From Streptomyces sp. TLI_053 (GTDB lineage Bacteria > Actinomycetota > Actinomycetes > Streptomycetales > Streptomycetaceae), in the NCBI RefSeq assembly GCF_900105395.1, contig NZ_LT629775.1, positions 186,001 to 250,000 on the forward strand: a DNA stretch of 64,000 nt, written 5' to 3'. The translations under genes and the position numbers were made by a program. The notes beneath the pieces are model-generated. The model ran no database searches and was not told the origin of the DNA. It saw only the letters and a list, made by a program, of their open reading frames with translations. Below are positions 17,652-25,888 of the stretch, piece after piece (within the stretch, counting starts at the first letter, position 1; each line of letters opens with the position of its first letter).

Positions 17652-18479
17652 ATGACCATTCTGATCATCGGTGGCAGTGGATTCCTGGGCACCGAGCTGG
17701 TCCGCCAGGCCGCAGCGGCGGGCCGCACGACGGCTGCGACGTTCACCACCCGGCCCGGCAGCACCCCGGGGGTCTCGTGGCACGCCCTCGACCTGCGCGA
17801 CTTCAGCCGCATCGAGGCGATCATGACCGAGGTGGAACCCCACGTGGTCGTCAACGCGACGAGCGGGGGACCCGACTGGACGGTCACGGCCGAGGGACCG
17901 GTCCGCCTGGCGATGACCGCGGCGAAGCACGGCAGCCGCCTGGTCCATGTGTCCAGCGACGCCGTGTTCTCCGGCCTGCGCGTCCACTACGACGAATCCT
18001 GCCTCCCCGACCCCCTCACCCCCTACGGTGCCGCGAAGGCCGCGGCGGAGACAGGTGTCCGCCTCGTGAACCCGGGCGCCGTCGTAGCCCGCACCTCCCT
18101 GATCATCGGCGACCGGAGATCGGAACACGTACGCGCGGTGCACGACCTCGCCGCCGGCACCCGCACCGGCGTCCTGTTCACCGACGACATCCGCTGCCCC
18201 GTACACGTCGCCGACCTGGCCGCCGCCCTGCTGGAACTCGCCTGCGGCGACCGGTCCGGCGTCCACCACCTGGCAGGAACCGATGCCCTGAGCCGCCACG
18301 AACTCGCCACCCTCATCGCCCGACGCGACGGGCTCGACGCCTCCCGGCTTCCCACCGGCCTGCGGGCCGACAGCGCACTTCCCGGGGCACTCGACGTCCG
18401 CCTCGACAGCCGTGCCACCCAGGACCGGCTCCGGACAGCACTCCGCGGCGCCCGCCAGTTCCTCGCCGCCGGGACGTGA
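17652..18479 (+). CDS. SDR-family sugar-nucleotide reductase (dTDP-4-dehydrorhamnose reductase-like)
   Basis: The ATG at 17652 opens on a Rossmann fold: MTILIIGGSGFLGTELVRQA carries the GxxGxxG dinucleotide motif at residues 7-13. The catalytic YxxxK is PYGAAKAAAE near 125, preceded by VHVSSDAVFSG, giving the Ser/Thr-Tyr-Lys set. DDIRCPVHVADLAAALLEL near 178-196 matches the RmlD substrate-binding half. The 275-aa length is normal for RmlD-like proteins, which reduce 4-keto sugars with NADPH. There are no other sugar-biosynthesis genes around it, so the substrate is open. The ribosome binding site is weak. It is a cytoplasmic enzyme. Confidence 0.85.
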   Translation: MTILIIGGSGFLGTELVRQAAAAGRTTAATFTTRPGSTPGVSWHALDLRDFSRIEAIMTEVEPHVVVNATSGGPDWTVTAEGPVRLAMTAAKHGSRLVHVSSDAVFSGLRVHYDESCLPDPLTPYGAAKAAAETGVRLVNPGAVVARTSLIIGDRRSEHVRAVHDLAAGTRTGVLFTDDIRCPVHVADLAAALLELACGDRSGVHHLAGTDALSRHELATLIARRDGLDASRLPTGLRADSALPGALDVRLDSRATQDRLRTALRGARQFLAAGT

Positions 18480-19046
18480 ACCCCTCTCCCCGGCGACGCG
18501 ACCGCCCACGCTCAGACTCCGGCGAGAACGCACAGCCCTCGAACAAGACGGAACACGCCGCAGGCCCACTGTCACGCCGGCGTCGGATCTGTCGTCCCGG
18601 GACGAGGCCGACCGGCAACCTGCGCCGCGCGGCCAGCAGCTGCGGAAGCCGGGCGTCGAGCTGGATACCTCGCCGGGCGAGGAGTTCGAACGGCCCGCCC
18701 CTCCATGACACGCGGGATCACTCGAATCCCATCCCCCCTGATCCAGTACTCCCCTGCCCGAAGTCGCGGCCTCGGCCGGAAGCACAGGCATCGTCACCTA
18801 CACCGTCCGCACCACCTCCACCGGAGGATGCAGTGCCCGGCCGACCTCGGCACCGACCCTGTCGACCGGGCGCCCACGGATCCTCCGGTTCGCCGCGCGG
18901 GTACCCGGAGAAGGGCCGGCGTGTGGGCATGTGCTGCCTGGACCGCGGCAGGCGGGCCGGCGGCAGGGGCGTACCGCAGGGTCGGCGTCGCGCTCTCCCG
19001 CGTGGGCCACACGAGACGCTGGGCAGCCGCGCTCCTCCGTGCACCA
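18480..19046. other. Intergenic region, nothing supported
   Basis: No intact gene. The right half may contain further decayed sequence of the kinase relic at 19225-19437, but I cannot follow it. Confidence 0.35.
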
Positions 19047-19083
19047 CTCCGCCCCGCGTGCTCGGCGAGCACGCGGGGCGGAG
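19047..19083 (-). terminator. 17-bp hairpin downstream of kinase relic
   Basis: Perfect 17-bp stem CTCCGCCCCGCGTGCTC (19047-19063) / complement (19067-19083) with a GGC loop. It is placed after the minus-strand phosphotransferase relic and is probably its old terminator. Confidence 0.55.
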
Positions 19084-19224
19084 CCTCTGTGGATATTCGT
19101 GAACCGGCGACGGCCGGAGGTCGGCGGGCCCGGGACCCGCCGACAGCTGCCCGGGCCGAAGGCGCCGGGTGTTGCCCGCCACCGCCGGGCGCAAGTACTG
19201 GTGGCGGCGCGGCTTCCCGAGCGA

Positions 19225-19437
19225 GGCGACACTGTCGCGCCAGCTGAGCGCCCGGCAGAGCACCGCGGCCGGCTGGGCGATCCGGTGCGCCTGCCGCAGT
19301 TCCTCCGACGAGGCGTACCCGGTCCATTCGTCCAGGTAGGCGCCGAGCAACCGGTCGTGAAGCTCCTCCCGGTCGGCCACATCATGGACGACGAAATCGC
19401 GCAGCACCATGGTCATCGACTGAACAGGGATGGCCAT
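19225..19437 (-). pseudogene. Aminoglycoside-phosphotransferase-like C-terminal relic
   Basis: About 70 residues remain that look like the C-terminal helical part of an APH/choline-kinase-like phosphotransferase: MVLRDFVVHDVADREELHDR, then AYLDEWTGYASSEELRQAH and AVLCRALSWRDSVASL. The catalytic HxD loop and the N-terminal lobe are missing, because at about 19437 the sequence switches to the divergent NRPS-like fragment. Downstream of ASLG the coding pattern breaks down. This is a truncated non-functional relic created by recombination at its 5' side. The identification rests on pattern recognition. Confidence 0.55.
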
Positions 19438-20923
19438 GACGCTCTCGGCCCAGTTGCTCGACGACGAGACCTACCGCGACCCGGCCGCCCTCGTCGGCCA
19501 CGTCCGCGACGAGCGGATCGACTACCTCGACGTCACCCCCTCCTACCTGGACGTGCTGATCGCCGAGGGCCTGCTCGCCGAGGACGCCCACCGCCCCGCC
19601 GTGGTCGCGGTCGGCGGCGAGGCCACCCCCGAGCCGCTCTGGCGCCGCCTCACCGCCGTCGACGGCCTGAGCCCCGTCAACCTCTACGGCCCCACCGAGA
19701 CCACCGTCGACGCCTACACCTGGACCCCCGGTCCGGACGGCGCCCCGGTCGGCCGGGTCGTCCGCGGCTCGCGCGCCTACGTGCTCGACGGCTCGCTGCG
19801 CCCCGCCCCCGACGGCGCCGCCGGTGAGCTCTACGTGGCCGGCGCCTGCCTCGCCCTCGGCTACCTCGGCCGCCCCGACCTCACCGCCGAGCGCTTCCTC
19901 GCCGACCCCTTCGGCCCGCCCGGCTCGCTGATGTACCGCACCGGCGACCTCGCCCGCCGCCGCGCCGACGGGACGCTGGAGTTCCTCGGCCGCGCCGACG
20001 ACCAGGTGAAGATCCGCGGCTTCCGGATCGAGCCCGGCGAGATCGCCGCGGACGTCGGACGGCAGGCCATCCTGTCCGCCCTGATCGGGCCCGAGCAACG
20101 GGTCACGGTGTCCGCGTACAGCCGGGCGGTCTTCAACGGAGGTTTCTCCCTGGGCGTGTTGGCGGCGGGCCTCGCCGTGGCCGCGGACACCAGAGCTGCC
20201 TACACCGCGCTGATGCTCGGCAACGCCGGCACCGCGCTCCTGGTGTGCGTGCTGTACCTGCGCCTCCCCAGGATCCCCGGCACCCGCGAGCGCAAGGACG
20301 CACCGTCCGGCCTCACCGCGCTGCGCGACCTGCCCTACCTGGCGATGGCCCAGGTCAGCGGGATCGTCATGCTGGGAGACATCCTGCTGACCGTCGGCCT
20401 GCCGCTGTGGGTGGTGTCCCACACCCACGCGCCCCGGCCCGCGGCCTCGTGGCTGATCGGGGTCAACACCCTGCTCGTGATGGTGTTCCAGGTCCGCGCG
20501 GCTCGCGGTGCCGACACCCTCGCCGGTGCGACGAGGCTCCACCGGTGGGCGTTCCTCGGCCTGGCGGCGTCCTGCGCCCTGGCATCGGCCACCGACCGCC
20601 TCCCCACCTGGCTCGCGGTCGCCGTACTCGCCTGCTCGGTCGCCCTGCTGACGCTCGGCGAGCTGTGGGGGAACAGTGCGCGCTGGACGCTCCGCTACGA
20701 CCTCGCGGACCCCGGTGCGCAGGGACAGTACGGCGGCGCGTTCCAACTGGGCACCGCACTGCCCAGGGTTCTCGGGCCGCTCATGGTCACCGCTCTCACC
20801 GACCGGCTGGCCTGGCTCGGCTGGCTGCTCGTGGGCGCGGTCTTCCTCCTCGGGTACCTGCTGTTCCCCGCCACCATGCGGTGGACCGAACGCACCCGCC
20901 CCGTGTACACCGCCCGTACCTGA
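19430..20923 (+). CDS. Chimeric ORF: NRPS adenylation-domain fragment fused in frame to an MFS transporter fragment
   Basis: Residues ~10-203 are the second half of an NRPS adenylation domain: motif A5 [10 protein letters not shown]6 [21 protein letters not shown]7 [13 protein letters not shown] and A8 [13 protein letters not shown]. Directly after A8 the frame runs into the C-terminal two thirds of a major facilitator transporter. That part starts at [20 protein letters not shown] (about 20056) and has several membrane helices such as [20 protein letters not shown] and a final [14 protein letters not shown]. The substrate-binding half of the A domain and the first transporter helices are absent. 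The frame stays open for 497 codons. It is the product of an illegitimate fusion of two gene remnants and is unlikely to retain either activity. Confidence 0.8.
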   Translation: MAMTLSAQLLDDETYRDPAALVGHVRDERIDYLDVTPSYLDVLIAEGLLAEDAHRPAVVAVGGEATPEPLWRRLTAVDGLSPVNLYGPTETTVDAYTWTPGPDGAPVGRVVRGSRAYVLDGSLRPAPDGAAGELYVAGACLALGYLGRPDLTAERFLADPFGPPGSLMYRTGDLARRRADGTLEFLGRADDQVKIRGFRIEPGEIAADVGRQAILSALIGPEQRVTVSAYSRAVFNGGFSLGVLAAGLAVAADTRAAYTALMLGNAGTALLVCVLYLRLPRIPGTRERKDAPSGLTALRDLPYLAMAQVSGIVMLGDILLTVGLPLWVVSHTHAPRPAASWLIGVNTLLVMVFQVRAARGADTLAGATRLHRWAFLGLAASCALASATDRLPTWLAVAVLACSVALLTLGELWGNSARWTLRYDLADPGAQGQYGGAFQLGTALPRVLGPLMVTALTDRLAWLGWLLVGAVFLLGYLLFPATMRWTERTRPVYTART

Positions 20924-20929
20924 TTGCCC

Positions 20930-21722
20930 GTCAGGCGCCTCGGTCGGCGCCGCTCGACGCCACCCTCCACCAGCCGCAACGCCCCGTACAGGGCAACGGC
21001 CAGGAGCGAGAGCATCAGGAGGGTGGATAACGTCCCGAACGTCTCCGAGCCGTTGCGCTGCACGGCGAGCAGTTGACCCAGGCCCTCACCGCCCATCACG
21101 AACTCGCGCACCATCGCGCCGGTGGCCGACAACGCGACGCCGGCCCGGAGCCCGGGGAGCACGCTCGGCGGGGCGAGCGGGAACTCGATGCGCCGCGTCA
21201 ATCCCCCACGCTCCGACCCCGTCGGCCCGTGCCGCGGCCAGGACCTCCCGCTCCAGGCCTCGGATGCCCAGAGGTTGTTGACCAGAACGGGGAAGAACAC
21301 CACCGGCGCGCACAGCACCACCACGGGCCACGTCCCGCACCCGAGCCCCGAGGCGAGCAGCGGTGCGAGGGCTACTGCCGGGACGGCCTGACGCGCTGCC
21401 AGGTACGGCTGCAGCGCGCGGGCCGCGAGGCGGCCGCAGGCGAGCAGACAACCGAGCGGCAGCGCCACGGCCGTCCCCGGCGCGACGCCGGCGAGGCTCT
21501 CGTACAGTGCCGTGACCGTCGCGTCCAGCAGCGCGCCCCGGCCCAGGGCCGCTACGAACGCCCCTGCCAGGTCGACCGGGTGAGGGAGGAAGAACGAGGA
21601 CACGGCGCAACCCTCGACCGCGCCCGCCCGCGGCAGGAGGAGAAGCACGCCGGGCGCGAGCGGGGTCAGCACCGCCCCGAGCCGATCCCGGACGGCTCCC
21701 GTCGGCTTCTTGGGGCCCGTCC
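20930..21722 (-). pseudogene. ABC transporter permease relic (frameshifted)
   Basis: Read leftward from about 21722, the frame encodes a BPD-type permease: TVTALYESLAGVAPGTAVAL, then AARQAVPAVALAPLLASGLG and VVFFPVLVNNLW. At about 21270 the coding frame shifts, with GIRGLEREVLAAARADGVGA readable in another frame. It returns at about 21190 with LTRRIEFPLAPPSVLPGLRA, which is the EAA-loop region, and ends with LLMLSLLAVALYGALRLVE. No stop follows this point in frame, so the C-terminus runs into the convergent chimera. The type is SsuC/TauC/ThiX-like. The pair of compensating frameshifts in the EAA loop would disrupt contact with its ATPase, and no ATPase or binding protein is adjacent. Confidence 0.75.
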
Positions 21723-21890
21723 TCACACGGCTGCTGTCCGCTTCGCCTGTGCCCGAGCCGTACAGGTGGCCGATTCTCCCGGTGACCGAGGCAGCTCCTG
21801 TGCACGGCCGCCGAGTGCCGGGTCGGCGTGTGTGCCGTGGAACACATCCACAATCCACCGCATACGTGGCATGATCCTCCCGAGTGTTCG

Positions 21891-22017
21891 CGCGCTCCGG
21901 GGTCGGTGCAATTCCGAACCGGCGGTTAAAGTCCGCGACCCAGCCGACGCCATCGGCTGGTTGACCTGGTGAAACTCCAGGACCGACGGTGAAAGTCCGG
22001 ATGAAAGGTAGTGCGCG
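21891..22017 (+). promoter_or_regulatory. FMN riboswitch (RFN element)
   Basis: The conserved RFN blocks are all present on the plus strand: GGGGTCGGTGCAATTCCGAA, then ACCGGCGGTTAAAGTCCGCG, CTGGTGAAACTCCAG and GGACCGACGGTGAAAGTCC. The P1 helix can form between CGCGC at 21891-21895 and GCGCG near 22013-22017. The element ends about 250 bases before ribB. Binding of FMN would lower expression of the downstream riboflavin gene, as known for this class. The 22018-22265 leader between aptamer and start codon presumably holds the expression platform. Confidence 0.95.
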
Positions 22018-22265
22018 GCGACACATTGTCCGGCCAGGAGCGGCTTGCCGCCCCGGCGCCCGGATTCGGTGCTCGCTCTCCCCGGAACGGCGTCTGTGCA
22101 CGGGGGCGAGCTGCCACTCGCCATCCCTCCCCGCGCACCTGACGCCGTCCATTGCGGAGGCCGTGTGCGCAAGCACGCGTCCTTCTGGATGGCCGCGTTC
22201 TCTCGCAGATCAGTGAACTCCCGGGCCCACGGGCCCAGGGGTTCCCCGACCTCAGGAGAGATCAG

Positions 22266-22916
22266 ATGGCAAACACCCTTCTCAACCGCACTGACCGCTT
22301 GCGGCAGGTGGAACAGGCGATCGAGTCCTTCCGTCGCGGTGCCTTCGTGGTTGTCTTCGACGACGAGTCCCGCGAGAACGAGGGCGACCTGATGGTGGCC
22401 GCCGAGTACACCGACGAGACCGCGATGCGGTACATGCTCGACCACTCCTCCGGTGTGGTCTGCGCGGCGGTGCCTTACGAGCGGTGCGCGGAGCTCGATC
22501 TGCCGCAGATGACGGCGGACAACTCCGGCCTGCACAGTACGGCCTTCACCGTGTCGGTGGACCTGCTCGCCGGCGGGACCACCGGTATCCCGGTCGACGA
22601 GCGGGCCCGCACCGTACAGGCGTTGTCAGACCCGACCGCCCAGGCGGGCGACTTCGCCCGACCCGGCCACATCTTCCCGGTGCGTGCCGCGCGCGGCGGA
22701 GTGCTGGAGCGCGACGGCCACACCGAGGCCGGGGTGGACCTGTCCCGACTGGCCGGGCTGTCCGGCGTCACCACCATGTGCGAGGTCGTACGGCCCGACT
22801 GGAGCATGGCCCGCCTCGACGACCTGCGGGAACTCGCCGCACGCGACGGGTTGGCGCTGATCTCGGTGGGCGATCTGGTCGCCTACCGGCTGGCCGCCCA
22901 GCAGTCGACCACCTGA
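22266..22916 (+). CDS. ribB: 3,4-dihydroxy-2-butanone-4-phosphate synthase (RibB)
   Basis: The ATG at 22266 is preceded by CAGGAGAG. The 216-aa protein makes 3,4-dihydroxy-2-butanone 4-phosphate from ribulose 5-phosphate for riboflavin synthesis. Its hallmarks are intact: VVVFDDESRENEGDLMVAAE near 23-42 (the acidic active-site loop), then GVVCAAV, RPGHIFPVRAARGGVLERDG with the catalytic His-Thr region, HTEAGVDLSRLAG, and a conserved Glu in TMCEVV. It is the monofunctional form, without a GTP cyclohydrolase II domain, which typically has ~400 aa. An FMN riboswitch precedes it, so it is controlled by flavin level. It is a lone rib gene and may be a second copy beside the chromosomal rib operon. 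Confidence 0.95.
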   Translation: MANTLLNRTDRLRQVEQAIESFRRGAFVVVFDDESRENEGDLMVAAEYTDETAMRYMLDHSSGVVCAAVPYERCAELDLPQMTADNSGLHSTAFTVSVDLLAGGTTGIPVDERARTVQALSDPTAQAGDFARPGHIFPVRAARGGVLERDGHTEAGVDLSRLAGLSGVTTMCEVVRPDWSMARLDDLRELAARDGLALISVGDLVAYRLAAQQSTT

Positions 22917-23064
22917 GCGACCCGGTCGGCTCGGAGCCCGGCTGCTCCGAGCCGGCCGTCGGGGAGCGCCTGGAGGAGTCGACGCGCTCCCGCAGCCTGC
23001 GCACCGAGCCGGTCACGGTGCAGGACGCTTTTGACAACTCCCTCCTGCCGTAACCGCGGGCGGT

Positions 23065-23106
23065 GGAGCGTTCGCCCGTACCGGCGCCGGTACGGGCGAA
23101 CGCTCC
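23065..23106 (+). terminator. Terminator of ribB
   Basis: A perfect 42-base palindrome of two 21-base arms meeting at GGC|GCC, 148 bases after the ribB stop. Each arm contains GCGTTCGCCCGTACCGG or its complement. A loop of about 4 bases would form in RNA. Confidence 0.75.
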
Positions 23107-23829
23107 CGTGTGCCACCGGTGCGCCAGTGCGGAGGATTCCGTCGCCGGTGCGGCATCGGCACGCCCACAGCCCGCGGCCTGGCCTCGGTGAGTGCGGTCA
23201 GCCGGGCCGCAACCGGCGTCCGGATCAACCGCGGTGGTTGTCGATCAACTCGTACTGGGCCGGAGCCCTGGATCACGCCCGCAGGCTGGCGTGATCGCCC
23301 AACGGCTCCGGGTCGGGGGACAGTGGTCGGCCGGCCACGGCAGTCGCGAGTTCCTCGGCCATCGGAGCGTCCGACTCCCAGGTCTCCGCCTCACACTGCG
23401 CCGAAGTGAACCGCCCCGGGCCCGGGGAGGGGGAATCGTGCTGGTCGACGAGGACACCAAGGTGTCCGCCGTGCCGGGGTGCCGGGGACGTCGGGCCGGT
23501 ATCACCAGTGGAGCGGCCGGCGGGCGCGGCGGGCGAAGGGCGGGACGGTGGGGTCGGGATCGGTCTGTGCACGGGCCCCGGATCCAGCAGCTCCGCCAGG
23601 CGCCGAGTCCGACGCCGATGTCGACGTAGGACTCGAGGAAGGCGGTGGAGCCGGCTGCCGGTTCCGGCCCCGCACGTCCGGTCGGCCGGGCCATCGGCGC
23701 CCCTGTCCGTCCTGTCGACGACCCTGTCGGCGTCGTTCTCCCCCCGTACGCGCACAGCGCGGTACTGCATGACGGCGTGGCAGCCGTGTCGATGCGGCCC
23801 TCTTGTGAAGTCACGCAGACCGGGCCGGT
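23107..23829. other. Intergenic region, nothing supported
   Basis: No frame keeps coding character and no domain is recognisable. The region probably contains decayed sequence leading to the inverted repeat copy at 23830. Confidence 0.4.
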
Positions 23830-23926
23830 GGATGCAGACGAGCGGCCTCCGGACAGGGCCGACGGGTCCGGTCGAGGACCCGAGGTCAGTCGGTCGGTGG
23901 ATCAGACCCCGCCGGAAGACACTCAT
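23830..23926 (-). repeat. Copy B of the ~100-bp dispersed inverted repeat
   Basis: Reverse complement of this segment matches 8332-8430. It ends at the ATG of a fragment related to the secreted protein at 16834-17274. Confidence 0.75.
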
Positions 23927-24098
23927 GGGCAAGAACTGCCTGATCAAGGCTGGGACAGACTCGGCCGACGCCTTGGTTGTCGGCCGTTTCAACAAGGAGG
24001 CGGCCGAGAAGATCGCGGTCCCTGTCGTCGGCGCCGTGTTGGTCCTCAGCGCGGGCTACACCTTGATCCTGACCAGGACGGGGTCGTGGCGGAGGTGA
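23925..24098 (+). pseudogene. Fragment related to the secreted protein at 16834-17274
   Basis: The 57-codon frame reads MGKNCLIKAGTDSADALVVG, then RFNKEAAEKIAVPVVGA and a C-terminal hydrophobic run ending LILT. It parallels the last 45 residues of the protein at 16834-17274 (KNCLIRMGVGGAAALIAGKV...NKKVAREI...LTALLT), with Lys-Asn-Cys-Leu-Ile and the Asn-Lys pair conserved. The signal peptide and the first two Cys are missing and the left side abuts the inverted repeat. I take it as a truncated paralogue. Translation from the ATG cannot be excluded, but no binding site is visible. Confidence 0.5.
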
Positions 24099-24636
24099 CG
24101 GACACGACGTGCATGTCCGCCCGGGAGAAGAGACTCGGAACAGCCACGGCCGGGGAACTGCCCTCGCTGACCGTGTGAGGGCTCATCTGCCCCGGCAATC
24201 CGGCCGCTGCCCCTACCGGTGGCGGCGGCCGGGCTCGTCCCACGAAGGCGCCGCAGGAATCACACCTCCGGCGTCCTCACACGCACGGCCATTGTGTCGT
24301 CCACGGTCCAACCGTGATTCTGGATCAAATTCGCACGGCGAGTCGACCTTCGCCACCACCAGAAACATCTCCTCGACCTCCACGCCGGTCCCCGAGAAGA
24401 GAAGGTCCACTACACGCAGTCCATCACGCCGAGGTCATGCCCACCACCCGAGCGTGGTCGGCACGGACTCCTCGATCAGCGACAGACCTCCGGTCAGTGG
24501 CGGCCTCGGCCGTCCGCCCGGGGTGCGGACGGAAGTCGTCGCGGCTGCACCGCTACCACCGCCGCCGTCCTGCCGACCGTCCGGTGGCGGGGCGTCGGGT
24601 ACGGCTGGACCCGAGGGCACGTCGTCCCGTGCGCGG
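24099..24636. other. Intergenic region, nothing supported
   Basis: No gene or RNA I can support before the hairpin at 24637. About 200 further bases separate the hairpin from the stop of the next minus-strand gene. Confidence 0.4.
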
Positions 24637-24668
24637 GGACGACCGGCCCCCCGCAGGGCCGGTCGTCC
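24637..24668 (-). terminator. Hairpin downstream of the D-threonine-aldolase-like gene
   Basis: 13-bp stem GGACGACCGGCCC (24637-24649) / GGGCCGGTCGTCC (24656-24668) with a 6-base loop, about 200 bases beyond the minus-strand gene end at 24866. Confidence 0.5.
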
Positions 24669-24865
24669 GAGGATCCGTCACATCGTCTTCCGGCTCGCGG
24701 TCAAATGTCTCACCGGACACGAATATCCGCAGGTCGTTACCTCACGAACGCCCCCGGGGTGCCCCTCTCCGGCCGTCCCGCCGCAGGGCCGGATCCATGT
24801 CCATGGCCTGCGTCACCGCAGGTGGAGCGGGACTCCTTCGACCACGGGGTGGGACCTGGCCACCG

Positions 24866-25888
24866 TCACGTGTTCGCTCCGCGAGCTGCGACGGACCAGT
24901 GGTCGAGCACTTCGCCGTCCTCGATGACGACGAGTTCATCGGCCAGGTTGACCGCTGTACAGACGTGGTTGGGGACGACTGTGAGAACGCGGCCGAGAGC
25001 GGGTACTCCGTGTCCTTCCGCCGGCCGGACGACCGCATGGTGTTCCCACAGTCCAGTGACCGTCGCCTTCGGGTACTGCGGCAGGAACCCCCGACCCGAC
25101 ACCCAGGGGGACCGGTCAGCGCCCAGCACCTTGGTCCCGACGTCCAGGACGAACCGGTCATGGGCGGGCACGCTGATCACGGTCGCCGTCGCCATCAGAG
25201 CCAGGTCGTCGACGGAGCAGGTCCCGATCGCGTGCTGTGTGGCGTCGTTGAAGACGTAGACGCCGGGGCGCAGCTCATTGACGACTCCGGGCCGCCAGGC
25301 ACCTGCGGTGGGGGTGGAGCCGCCGCTGACGACAGGGGACTCCACGCCTTCCTCCCGCATCGACCCCACGGCCTCCGCCAGGACTCGCTCCTCGTCCCGC
25401 GCGGCGCGTTCGCGGGCTCCGGGGTCGTGGCCGTAGCCGTGTCCGGGAAAGGTGAACACTCCTGCCACGCGAAGCCCGGCAGTGTGCGCTGACCTGGTCA
25501 GCTCCCCGGCCCTGGAAGGGGACACCCCCGTTCGGCCGATACCGCAGTCCACCTCCACGAGGACCTCCACGGACCCTGCGGCACCGCCCAGTGCCTGCCC
25601 CAGCCGACGCCCCTTCGCCTCGTCGATCCACATCGGGGTCGCCACGAACAGGTCCTCGCACCCGGCGGCGACGAATACTTCGGCCTCGGCGAGGGTTGCG
25701 ACCGTCAGACCCTCTGCACCGGCGGCCAACTGCCGCCGTGCCACCTGCGGGCACTTGTGGGCCTTGGCGTGCGGACGCAGGGCGAATCCGCCCGTCCGCG
25801 CGGCGGCTTGCATGCGTGCGATGTTGCCGTCGAGCGCGGCGAGGTCCACCACGAGCGACGGTGTCGTCAGCCCCTCGGGGAGCCTCAT
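24866..25888 (-). CDS. D-threonine aldolase / D-serine dehydratase-like PLP enzyme
   Basis: A 340-aa fold-type III PLP enzyme. The N-terminal TIM-barrel carries the PLP lysine in LRPHAKAHKCPQ near 37-48. FTFPGHGYGHDPG lies near 145-157. ESPVVSGGSTPTA and NELRPGVYVFND near 187 and 205 hold phosphate and cofactor contacts. The C-terminal beta domain has VVPNHVCTAVNL near 308-319, the His-x-Cys that binds the catalytic metal in D-threonine aldolases and DSD1-type D-serine dehydratases. It would cleave or dehydrate a D-hydroxy amino acid. Its ATG overlaps the TGA of the StrR-like regulator gene (ATGA), so both are co-translated. Whether it serves catabolism or a secondary-metabolite pathway is open. 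Confidence 0.85.
   Translation of the reverse strand: MRLPEGLTTPSLVVDLAALDGNIARMQAAARTGGFALRPHAKAHKCPQVARRQLAAGAEGLTVATLAEAEVFVAAGCEDLFVATPMWIDEAKGRRLGQALGGAAGSVEVLVEVDCGIGRTGVSPSRAGELTRSAHTAGLRVAGVFTFPGHGYGHDPGARERAARDEERVLAEAVGSMREEGVESPVVSGGSTPTAGAWRPGVVNELRPGVYVFNDATQHAIGTCSVDDLALMATATVISVPAHDRFVLDVGTKVLGADRSPWVSGRGFLPQYPKATVTGLWEHHAVVRPAEGHGVPALGRVLTVVPNHVCTAVNLADELVVIEDGEVLDHWSVAARGANT

Noticed and set aside
19430-20056. A functional stand-alone adenylation enzyme
   Set aside because: The N-terminal core motifs A1-A4 and the C-terminal A9/A10 with the catalytic Lys are missing.
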